A stretch of 64,000 nucleotides of DNA from the NCBI RefSeq assembly GCF_963422355.1, contig NC_085105.1, positions 1,984,052 through 2,048,051 on the forward strand. The letters are read 5' to 3'. This stretch comes from Corticium candelabrum (lineage: Eukaryota > Porifera > Homoscleromorpha > Homosclerophorida > Plakinidae). The number at the start of each line of letters is the position of its first letter. Position 1 is the stretch's first letter. The translations under genes were made by a program, and so were the position numbers. This document shows, in pieces, positions 19,044-32,032 of the stretch. The notes beneath the pieces were generated by a model, which saw nothing but the letters and a program-made list of their open reading frames with translations, ran no database searches and was not told the DNA's origin.

Positions 19044-21514
19044 TTAAAGGAACTTATTACTATAGGTATGAACAACACTTTCCCTAATTTTGAGGGACTT
19101 TGTATGTACGTAGAGTATTTTGAACAGCGGCACTCTAGAATCCAGATGACAATAGATAGGGTTAGAGCTCACTTGTCGTTTTAAAAGATCTCACGTGGAT
19201 TTCCTTGGTACTTGAAAACTAAGTGATGGCATCAGCGGGAAGTGAAACTGAGATTTGCCGTGGTGTGCGCTGCCTCGGAGTTCAGACTGTGTCAGTAAGG
19301 CTTTCCCAGATATTACAAGCGCAGCCAGACTGAGATTAGTCAATGCAGGGGCACAGGGACACCTTTAAAAAGTGGTTTCTTTATTTTTGGTTTATAATAT
19401 ATTAAAAATATACTATAATTTTAATTTCTAATTACCTCTCATATTAATTACCTGCAATTATGGTCCATGCACCATATAATTCCAATACAATGGGCTTGAG
19501 AAGTGGCAAAAGTAAAATTGTCAGTAAAGTAGTAAGTAACTACCTGCTTCCACCATAATGCTAACCCACCCAACCTAAAAGTGCGTGGCACGCCCATGCT
19601 TAACTTGACCAGGCAGTTTGACTTTGCCTCTGACCACTACTTGTATCAAACTCAACCCCTGGGGTAATGGACATTTCATTCATTGTCAAACAGCAACGTT
19701 TCTCCTGTTCACAAAGATGCTGCAGTTTTGAGTGAAGATGGTCTATGGTAGAGTTAGAAGAGATGGTTGACATTCTTCGTTGAAGAGTATGCACAGATGG
19801 CAATGGATGCTGCTGTTTCAAAAGTAGGTTGTATTCAGCAGATCCACAAGCACATCAAAGTTCTTAATTAATGGTTGACGATGTTGCAATAGCAACGCAC
19901 GTGTTATGTTGCCATTGCTAGGGCTGTGTAGCTGTATCTAGCGGTTACACACGCAATATATTGCAATCATGCAAACATTTTCTAATATTTTATATATTTA
20001 TTAGCCCTCCTTCACCTCAGCATCATTCTCCTTCATTACCTGTTTCTCATCTATCGCCTCCATCTTCATCACTATCCGTTGTATCCATTCCTCATTTATC
20101 ACTTCCTGCTACTTCTCCTCCTGCCACTTCATCTCCTGCTTCTTCGCCATCATCGTCAACTCGTCTTCGTCTTCGTCGTCCATTACAACAACCAGTTCGG
20201 CAGTCTCAACATCCTTCCACACTTTCGTCGTCGTCGCATTCATCTGATTCCGAGTCTGAGCCAGCTGCCTCTGTTGATCGCCGCACTGATGCACTGGACG
20301 TCCTGCATTTGTGTCACATTCCACCGGATGATGACTACCAACTACAGTTGCCACCATTTGCACCACGAAGGCAACCGGGATTCTACCCTCCCCAACCTTA
20401 TCCTACCGACGCTGTAGGCTTTTTCAAATTATTTTTTACTGACGAAATGATCGAGATCATCAGAACGTATGTGTTTGATGTCTTTCCTATGCATTTGTCT
20501 CTATGTTATAAATTCTTTTAGAAACAGCAACATCAAAGGTGAAGATAATTGCAGAAAAAGGAATAAAGGAAAATCTGGAGGGCGCCGAGGGGAGGGTAGA
20601 TTTCGTCCAGTGACGACTGCAGAGATGAACTCACTGATAGGGCTCTTGATATACATGGGACTTGTCAAGGTATACTATCACAAATCACTTAGTGTTTTTA
20701 TTTTTAATTATGTATTGGTAGGTCCCTGAGCTCTCTGATTACTGGCGCACAACTTTTCCTTTCTACGGGTTGTGGGCCAGAAGGTTCATGTCTCGCAGTC
20801 GTTTTGATGTGATCCTATCGGTCCTACAGTTGGAAAATCCTCGTACTGCCAAGGACCGAGAGGCTGACCCATTGAGGAGTGTACGTACAGTCTGTGAAGC
20901 TTTGCGTCGTAATTGCATGGAATATGGTCAGCCTCATGCCCGTGTCTCACTTGACGAGCGAATGGTGAAAGCTAAAGGTCGTTTTGCCTTTTGGTATATA
21001 AACATTTCTATTACATAAAGGCTATAGGTTGTTATTAGATGTCTTGCTATTATTAGGCAATACATGAGAAACAATCCCGTCAAGTGGGGAGTGAAGTTGT
21101 ATTGTGTATGCGATTCTATCTCTGCCTACACATACAACTTTGATATTTACACGGGCAAGGAAACGCATCAACCATCAGTGGCGGCGACAGCAGGAATGAC
21201 AACAGCAACAGCAGCAACCACATCAGCTGGCTCAGATCGGAAACGACAGAAGACGATATGTCATGCAGCGGATGACACAAGTGTGATCCATCGTACAGTC
21301 ATGCGTATGATGGATCCTCTCCTTGATCAGGGGTACATCGTATACACAGATCAACAATTTACATCGGGACCTTTGTTCAAGGAGCTCTACAACCGGGGTA
21401 CAATGGCCTGTGGTGCAGTCCAGATAAACAGGAAGGGTGTTCCTCCAGACATGAAGAACACATGTGTGTTCGCAAAGTCACCACGCGGTAAGCATAGCAA
21501 ATTATTAATGTGTT

Positions 21515-22116
21515 TACAGTAGAAGCTTGGAATTACGACCACCTCAGGACTATGGTTTGTTGGTTCTATTTATGAGGTGGTCTTTGTTCTGAATCTGCGT
21601 GGGAATGTCTAGGCTACACCCACATTACTAGAACCCGTATGTTGGTTGTAGCACTGTTATTTACATGATGCAATGTTTGTAGGAATGACTAAAGTAAGGC
21701 GGGGTTTTACTGTATATATACATGTAAGTCACATGCAAAACCAGATCTTTCCTTTCGTCACGTCTTTCTGATGCCAAACTTTGTAGCGAGTTGCCGCCGA
21801 CTTTTTCTGTCACTCTCATCAACTAGTCTCCATATCTCTTCAAGTGACAGTTCTTTCCACTTCACGGATTTTGCAGAGCTTGACACTACCATTTTTGTAC
21901 GCTTTATCCGGGAATACCGATGAGGTGTGCATGTGCTTGACCGCAATTGCGAGGTCTAAGAATGGTCGGAGGGACCATAAATGTTGGTCACAATTCTGAA
22001 TTCGGAGGTGGTCGTGTTTCTGAGAACACAATGTATTACAGAGATCCTTGTAAAGCTTAGGACCGAAGGAAAGTGGTCGTATTTCCGGGATGGTTGCAAG
22101 GCAGGGTTGTACGGTA
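21515..22116 (-). mobile_element. Tigger/pogo-like non-autonomous element, second copy
   Basis: Duplicate of the element at 14358-14961 in the corresponding piggyBac intron, with the same ends and helix-turn-helix remnant. Here the HTH frame reads on into SRRQLATKFGIRKT, the usual continuation in Tigger proteins. Confidence 0.68.
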
Positions 22117-23754
22117 TTAGCAAATACCATAATAGTTTTGTGTTTAGGTTCATTTCGTTATGCACGCGATGGTCCACTCTGTACCATCCAATGGGTGGAC
22201 CGGAACGTGGGGACACTCATGAGCACCCTTCATTCTGGACACCATCATACTCCCTGCACAAGATTTACTAACGATTGCGCAGAGTATGATGGGTATCGCA
22301 GGATCACTATTTCCAGACCTGAGGCTATTTCTGACTACTTTGCACACAAGGGAGGGGTCTACAAGTCGGACCAGATGATAAACTATTATGAAGTTCTACA
22401 CAAGAGCCTCAGGTACTGGAAGAAGATCTTTCTGCACATGATTGACTTAGCTATACTCAACAGCTTCATCATGTTTACTGCCCTTCAAAAACAACATCCT
22501 CAAGATGAACGTCTCCAGAGGAAAGGGCAGTATGCGCAGAAAGACTTCAGGTGTGAGCTTATCCGAGGGTTGGCAGGAATTGACATTAGGGAACCTTTAG
22601 CACAGTATTGTTTCTTGACGAAAAGAATGGTACAGGTTCCCACACCAACACCACAACAACAGAAACGACAACAAGAAGAAGAACAACAACAGCAATTGCA
22701 AGTACTAATTCGACAACAACAAGAAAAAATACAACAACAACAACAACAACAACTTATACAAGAACAACAGATGCGACATCAACTCATACAACGACAACAA
22801 CTTATAGAACAACAGCAACAACAACTCGTACAACAACATCAACAAATGCAACAACAACAACTACTACATACACAACAAGTACAACACATTCAACAACAAC
22901 AAATTGTACAACGACAGCAACTTATAGAACAAAAGCAACAACAACTTGTACAACAACATCAACAAATGCAACAACAACAACAAATACAACAACAACAGCA
23001 ACAAATACAACAACAACAGCAACAAATGCAACAACAACAGCAACAAATACAACAACATCAACAACAAATACAGCAATTTGCCAGACCCTCGGTATAGCTC
23101 ACACATCCCGGTTGTAGCAGAGGGGTTAGTACGTTGCATTGTTTGCCGATCTCAAGGCAGGAAGCATACGAAGACCAGGTATCGATGCCAAGAATGCAAC
23201 GTCCCCCTCTGTGTGTCATCCGCTGAGCGACAGTGCTTTCGGACTTACCATACGGAAGGATATGATCGTGACATTTGACTGTATTACCTGTGTCTTTCTA
23301 TATAGGAGAGCTGTCTCTCTGTGTGTATGTTTTATATTGTTTGTTGTGTATACTTTCATAATTTATTGATTGTATTGTATATAGTTTTATTTATATAGTG
23401 TTGTAGAGATGGGTGATATATGTGTTATATTTTAGGTTGTATATAGTACCAGTTTGGGGTTTCATTTAGTGTTGATTAGGTGTACAATGGAAACAGTGAA
23501 GTCACTGCTGCAACTATTTTGTACTACTTTAGCAGTTTGCATAGAATTATTTTCTAAATTCAACTTGACATTGATTGTGATGTAGAATTTTGGTAGCTCT
23601 AGCTGAATAGCTCGTTTTCTGTTAGTCAATTAATTTATTATTGTTGCATGGGTATCCCGTTCTGAGAATACATCATAAAGTATGCCTCGTTCACATGCAT
23701 TTTACTCTGTACTGAAAAATTAGCAGCCAGACAGAATTCTCATGAAATGTTTTT

Positions 23755-24440
23755 AGGCAAATGTGTGCCCCTCAACTGTACAGTCTACTAGTACATGTAC
23801 AGCCGGGACGTTTTCGATAAGTTAGAGGCCTGTTTTTCTCGGTTATCGCGACAGATTGTTTAGATTCCGACAGCCGACGTCGCTACAATGCTAAATTGCA
23901 GTACGCTGATGGTCGAGACCTTTACGAAATTTTCCTCAGTGAGTTGTCCGAGGACGTCTGCGGGTGGCCCGCAGCGACAACCTGCATCCAAATTGTTTTC
24001 TTTGAAAGCAAACTGCTTTGAAATCGGAATGCCGTATATTGTTGCCAGTTCCTCCTGAAGACAGTGCAACGGCTTCTTTAGCCTGTGGCAGTGTCAACAT
24101 CTTCACTACTAGGTCTGCATGCATGCTATCGCTCCCATGCACTAATATTTTTTATTTTTTTATTGTATATTTTGATATTTACATTTATTTATATTTCAAT
24201 TTTTTATATTTCTATTTTCTTCATTGTCGTCAGTTTCAATGTCGTCTGTAATTTCGCTTGCACATGCACTGCAATCAATTGGAGGAACGGTTTTTTTCGT
24301 CTTCTAATCGCAGTCTCTGCATCTCTTTGCTGTACTCTTTCGTACCTTGTCTCGCGTACAGTACCAGTCCTCCAGCACGTGCGTAGGTTCACGCCTACTG
24401 CAACCAGTCTATAGTCGAGTGTTTGATTATTATTTTGTAG
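23755..24440 (-). other. Unidentified segment, possible two-exon coding remnant
   Basis: Two - strand open stretches (about 24392-24204 and 24142-23860) are both present and partly conserved in unit B (about 37831-37634 and 37570-37289). Blocks such as KPFLQLIAVHVQA and VSTISVLQF are shared. The segment interrupts sequence derived from the PI4KA intron (GGCAAATGTGTGCCCCTCAA at 23757 also occurs at 8702). Frames differ between copies, so it may not be coding. No family is recognised. Confidence 0.3.
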
Positions 24441-24790
24441 AGAATGGTATTATTGAGACATAAATAGTAATTGTTTATGGACATTAGAAGGTCTGCTGAG
24501 GTCGTCCAATGTGATGCTGTCGTGTCAGTGGAAAGCAACTGGACTGAAAAGAATGTCGTTCTAGTTACTATTGTGTGATGTTTGCTGTTAGGCCCTAGTT
24601 TATTGCTTTGGTTGTCATGATGTTAGACTCAAACCTATCCTGTTTCAGACGAAATACGCCTGTACCTAGGCCAGCTGCAGCTGCTGTTGCTATTTCTTCA
24701 TGCAGCCACAGTCGATCGAGCGACCAGCTGTACTGCATTTATGAAGGCCATCACATTTGGTATGATGTTGTAATGTATTGCTATTGCTGT
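24441..24790 (+). pseudogene. PI4KA terminal-exon duplicate (pseudogene fragment 2)
   Basis: Diverged copy of PI4KA 8820-9220: intron end, exon 13 (TTGCTTTGGTTGTCATGATG, CCTGTTTCAGACG) and exon 14 (GCAGCCACAGTCGATCGAGC). Reading frame and splice sites are lost. It is older than fragment 1 by its divergence. Confidence 0.8.
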
Positions 24791-26760
24791 GGAGGTAGAC
24801 TACAGCTCGTTTCAGAATTGGAGTCCTTCGGAAGTCTGGGGAGTGGCTTACAAACCCCAACGTGCAGACCACCTTCGTCTCACCAGGAGGTCAAATATCC
24901 ACACTGCAAACAGTTCACCATCTGAGTTACAGTTGACAGCGAGGACAGCTTGCAAAATTGAGCTGTTGAGGTAGATAGGGCATGTTATAGGCTTTCTATA
25001 GCTTAGGAATTTTGAAACGTTTACGATATCCACTAAATAATTAATCTCACACAAAACACAATACATAATTCCGGTGAAACAATTACCAAGCACTAGTACT
25101 AAGGCACCTTATTCGCTCGTCGGTACAAGAATAAATCGGTCGCAACGTCTACCACGTTCATGTAAGAGTGAAGAGTTAGCTAGCCTCTCCTCCGTCATAG
25201 TGGATCGTAGGTAGGTCAGTAGCCTCCTAAGAGTCGAGAAGGCTCTCTCTGAAGTTGCAGATGTTACGGGTATTGTAAGGTAAAGACGCAGCAGCTTGTG
25301 AATTTCGGTTACCCAACTTCCGCGTCAGAATAACACGCCCTCGAAATGCCCGTATCCATGTGGTGGGCGTTGCATGCCTTGCAGGATACGGTCGACGGAG
25401 TGCATGATGTGTGCGCGTAGCCTAGCTGGTGATTGAATTGGCAAACATATTGCAGAAGTACATGGTACATGGTTCCATTTAAGGAGATCCAATTATTGGG
25501 GATCTCAGACCCCCAAATTATTCAAATATTGGGAGGTCTGTCGCCCTTCGAAACCCCTACCTCCACCGCCACTGGTGTCGATAGACCATCACCTTTGACA
25601 ACTGGTCGAGCGGTAGTCGAGCGGTTACACTAGCTAGTGTTCTGCCGCAGAATCAAAGAGTCGTCGTTTCATGCCGTCCACCAAGCTAGTGCCGCAAACA
25701 CGGCATACGTCTCTTCTTCGTTCGTGAGATCTCATGGCATTACAAATGGTACGTCAGCGTCATGCAAAAGCACGGTATCTTTCCATCTCATTCTTGAATT
25801 AGGTAAAACAATCCTACGCGATTAGAATAGCGCTTTTTGATAAGTACTTCCGAAATCGTATTTCGTTTTTGAGTTCGCGCGCTGCGCGCGCTCTCTGGTC
25901 TGGAAGTTCGAGGCTAGAGGTCATTTTGCAATTGACTATTAAAAATCTAGACATTGCATGGTGGTGTAACCTTGGGCTCTAGACAGATCATACTGCTAGT
26001 AATAAATTCAATGATACGTCATTTTATATGTTTAGCATTTGCAAACAAAGCGTTAGATATAAAAGATCCAGTGCTTGTAGGAATGCCCAACTTTGACCAA
26101 TTAAGCAGATTTTATTAAACTAATTATGATTTGGATGGCCCTGTACAAATTGCATGCAGTAATTGGAAACTGACACTAGAGTCTGTCCACGTTGACTTCT
26201 CCCTCAGTAAATCCCGAATAACTTTTGACAGCAAGGTTCTAGAGACGCGCTAAACACTTACTTCATTTTAGAGCTCATGGTAATGCAGTTTTTGGGTTTG
26301 CATTGCAGACTATCGTCCGCGAACCTTGTTATGCAAATTTTTTACCTAGCTACTCTAATCAATAGACAACCTTCAATTGAAAGACAAACCCAGCCATCAT
26401 CTCTTATGCTAATTACTAATTGCTCATTGGATAAACGCTGGGAACATCTGCCCACGCAAGAACCAAGCAAGCTTCCAGGGGAGAAGTCAGAGTGAATGGA
26501 CTTTAGAATGGTGTCGACAAACAACGCGTACTAGTATATACAAGCTGCATGTACTACTGGTACTGGCAGGTTTGTCAGATGGTTCATGTTATATTCAACT
26601 GAGTTTCTAATCTCTAGCACAACAGCTTGCAGTGGCCTCATTTGTGAACGCGTGTACACAACGTCATTGCTCTACATCAACCAGCAGCTAGTCTACACTA
26701 CGTACGTAGCTACGCATAGTACCGTACGTCAGCAATCCGTCAATAGCGGACACGTCTGCC
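24790..26760. other. Non-coding duplicated sequence, no gene seen
   Basis: About 2 kb repeated at about 38240-40210 with high similarity. Short ORFs such as 25433-25633 are the same in both copies only because the DNA is. No domain or splice pattern is recognised. Confidence 0.6.
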
Positions 26761-26772
26761 AGTGATACACAA

Positions 26773-28466
26773 TCACTGGAGAACGAGTTTGCATATCTTG
26801 AAGAGAAATCGACGGTCCTCCTTCCCGTTGTGATGATAGGACCTCACACCGGCTAGCACATAGTCGGCAGGAGTTCTGTAGTCCAGTCTCCTATCATAGT
26901 CGTTCACCTCTTTTGTCCAATGGCAATCACTCAAAGACGATCTAGGCACTCGAGCGCAACGAAAAACCCACTGCCTGTCCTCGCGGTAGTTGCTATGCCA
27001 ACTGGTGAATGACGTCATCATGTACCCGTGGTAGCACTCGCGCCACATGTAGTTGTCGTAGTTGGTCACGTGCAGTTTTTGGAGACCGTCGTAGTAGGCT
27101 CGTTTGTTGATCTTGGCGTATCGAAATCCCCATCGTCTGTCCTCTCTGCCGTTGTCGTGATAGCTGAACGTGCCAACGACCGCGTACCCGATTGGAGCAT
27201 CCCAAGCAAGAGGCGCGTCCCAGTAGTTGACGTACCCGGTAGAGCGAACACTCGAGCTCACTGAAGCTCCTAAAAATATGTACTGTGACCATCGTTGCAG
27301 CTAGAGACCGTAACTGTACATGTGCTTCAAATATTCGTAGTTACGTTGAAGTAGCCTCGCGCGAGATGGTCTGGCTACTCCTCTGGGACAAAAGCAAGCG
27401 GTAAAAACACGTGGAGTGCACGCGAGTAGAGGACTGGGTACAAAAGGCGTGAGAGTAGGCCGCCTACTAAATATTTCCCAACTACTTAACTGCAATACGA
27501 TTCGCAGGGCCCATCTCGATTTCAAAACAACGCGAAGCCTTGGGAAGCTAGCCGTCTCGTGACTCCTTCGAATCATTGCATGCCTTTTTGTCTGCGCCAT
27601 TTGCATAGGTCTATGAATCGATAGCTACTAGAGACCATTTTCATCCACGTATTCCCAAACGTCAAACGCAAAGCCGACAATGGGTTTTCTGCGGCTTTGA
27701 ATTTGCAGTACAAACAGACGTTTTGTGTCGTTCACGACATGAGCCTAGATCGAACATACCGAAGCAACGATGAGCACATCACGCACAGCTTCGCCACGCT
27801 GTAGCTAGACTCTTGTCGTCTGTAGTAGATCTGAAGCCGCGCTCTTTCCTGTGTCATCCATGCAAGATCATCCAAGATCGCCAGACAGACGATCGAGCTG
27901 CACAAAGCATATAGATGCACGTTCTGCTGGTCGCACCGCTACACGCGGAGTATTTCGTGCATGCCCACTGGAGGTATACGCTAGGCTATTCTAGAGTAAG
28001 GAAAAGCTAAAATTACATACAGTGCACGTGTCTGCAAATGAGCGCTCGACTTTTCCTCGCAATCAAGAGAGAACGCCATCCATGCACTTACATACATAGC
28101 TACACGTACATGTATACGTGTACAGAGTAGCTCCTCTGGTATATGCGTAGGCTGCATGTACTAGTCTGCATGGGTTGCATGCATACTTGGCATTCGCTCT
28201 GAAACTTTGATTTGCAACAGCAGCCCATGCATTGCGAATAGTTTAGTGTATGGAACCTGGACCTCGGCCACGTACGATTTTGTACGTGGGCGTGAGATAT
28301 AATATGATACCATTCTTCCTCGTCTACATTCCCATGGCTGCCAGATCCTAGATAATTATTAATGAAGACGTTTTGTACCTTTTGCTCCTTGTATTCCAGT
28401 AACAACTGCCACGATCACCACAAGCCAGAAAGTAGTTGGAGTCTTTGGTGGCGACATGTTCGTCAT
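26773..28466 (-). CDS. Secreted dermatopontin-domain protein (copy A)
   Basis: Two exons: 28466-28379 (signal peptide, start ATG at 28464-28466) and 27269-26773, giving 194 codons in one frame joined in phase 1. Exon 1 encodes a hydrophobic leader (FWLVVIVAVVTGIQG) ending in a Gly-X-Y-like GIQGAKG. Exon 2 holds three repeats of the dermatopontin type: YVNYWDAP...SYHDNGREDRRWGF, NYDNYMWR...SWHSNYREDRQWVF and DYDRRLDY...SYHHNGKEDRRFLF. Dermatopontins are small extracellular-matrix proteins that bind collagen and proteoglycans. In invertebrates, relatives act in the matrix, as agglutinins or in shell. The usual conserved cysteines are mostly absent. The next gene upstream on the same strand encodes a secreted collagen-like lectin. 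Confidence 0.85.
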
Positions 28467-28719
28467 AGTGCCAGATCAACGTCAACCTGCTCACGACCCG
28501 ATTGGTTACCAGATTACAAAAAGAATGAACTACCCCGACGGCTCTAGCACTATCTAGGCGGTCAAGCAGTGAGGGATCTTGTGATTGGTCATTTACATTG
28601 AACAAAAGGCAGTCTAGCGTCTGGATTGGTTGTGAATTAATCCCAAGTGTGATCGAACCCGCCCATCAGATCCGGTATACTCTCTAGATAGCTATACGAC
28701 CGTATCTCATAACACAGCG

Positions 28720-30560
<1,841 letters not shown>

Positions 30561-30565
30561 TATGT

Positions 30566-31973
30566 CTAGGTGCAAGCAATCCATCTAAGCTCAACACTGT
30601 ACAATTTTATGTCAGTACTTCTCTGCACCCTGATATAGAAGCCATACCGGCTGGGATGTTCGACTCTAGTGTACATATGGATTTTGGTACCACCAGGAGC
30701 TTTGAAGGCCAAGTTAGCCATGGAAATGTGAACAGAAGGCGTGGTAGCAAATGGTGTGGGAAATGTGATACGCATTACATGTGGCCAGCATTCATCCTGC
30801 CTATTTTCGTAACACCACCAAGTCTTTTGATTTTGTCCGGTGGATCGTCTTTTGCCCATTTTACCTGAAGCATATATGCATGGTCATTATAGTACAGTTA
30901 TTGTTGTTAATAATTAACATATATACTCACAGATAGAACCCGTGGGACCAGGTGGACCTGCAATATATAGTAAAAGAGCAATCAACTGCATGGCCTGTTG
31001 AGAATTCGTTTTTAATTGTTTGCATATAAACAAACCTTGCAATCCTCTTTCTCCTGGAGGACCTCTGCTGCCCTGAATCACATGCAAACGATGTCTTATT
31101 GATCTGTACAAATCACCGCTAGTAGTTATGACGTACCGTAGACCCTGGATAACCACGCCCTCCCTTGTTTCCTAAAATGATACGAACATATGAGGAACAT
31201 GGGATGTGTTATGAATCGAACGAGGGCTCAAATGCGTTATGGGTCTATAGCATGTCAATAGTATTGATGCTGTATGAAGGTCTATGAGTCAGAATGAGAT
31301 AATATATAAAATGGTATGCAAATAATTCATTACCAGGTGGACCTCTTGGTCCTTGTATTCCTCTGTATCCGATTCCTGCAGAGAAAAGAATCAAAATCAG
31401 TGCTCAAACTGCACCATTGAATTCTCTTAATTAACAGAATCAATACAGTCAATCTTTTATTCTATAGTCAATTACAGTAGTTATTCCACGTACATGATGC
31501 ATATATGCTACGTCTAGATCATATTAGCAATAACCATGCAGTGTTAGCTGTACAGCACTTTCCTGGACTTCCTTGGTTGCCTTTGGGTCCCTAAAGAAAC
31601 GAGAAAAGGATATCAGGTCGGTAAACATGCAGTGACATGCAATGGGCAAGCAAATATTTCGCTAGTTAAAAATTTCTACATGGATGTCTGGTATAGGTCT
31701 TACTTGAATTCCTGGTCGTCCTTGCAAGCCTCTGTCCCCTTTCTCTCCTAGGACACAATAATTGCTTGTAAAGATGGTGTTAGTTGATAAAACTCCGTTG
31801 GCACGTATTATAACGTGCGGTAGTAATCGACATGAGTTCAGTACGTCATAAGCTGTGTTAAAGTCTGTTTGTGATTAACGTGCCCGGTTGCTATTGAATA
31901 ACAGTTTAGAGCTTATAATTTAGTATTGATAACGAGCTCTCTATCTTTGTGTGTCTGCCTCCCTCCCTCCCTC

Positions 31974-32032
<59 letters not shown>

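Larger units (their letters stand above)
17436..23278 (+). pseudogene. piggyBac-family transposase, copy 2 (damaged)
   Basis: Same exon structure as copy 1: 17436-17647, 20005-20466, 20522-20669, 20722-20993, 21057-21487, 22148 onward. Splice sites are kept. Damage: GGVDKSDQM has become GGVYKSDQM, YTDQYYTS has become YTDQQFTS, the Arg at the exon 4/5 junction has become Trp, and one extra T near 23080 shifts the frame after the Gln tract. Translation then stops at 23095-23097, before the Cys-rich zinc domain, whose sequence survives out of frame to 23278. The Gln tract differs in length and order from copy 1. Loss of the metal- and DNA-binding tail and change of core residues make activity unlikely. 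Confidence 0.85.
16428..23610. repeat. Tandem duplication 1, unit 2
   Basis: Second copy of the PI4KA-end plus piggyBac unit, highly similar to 8980-16423. It carries a private 1.16 kb TTAA-flanked insertion and lacks the hairpin and the 1.25 kb block of unit 1. Confidence 0.85.
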
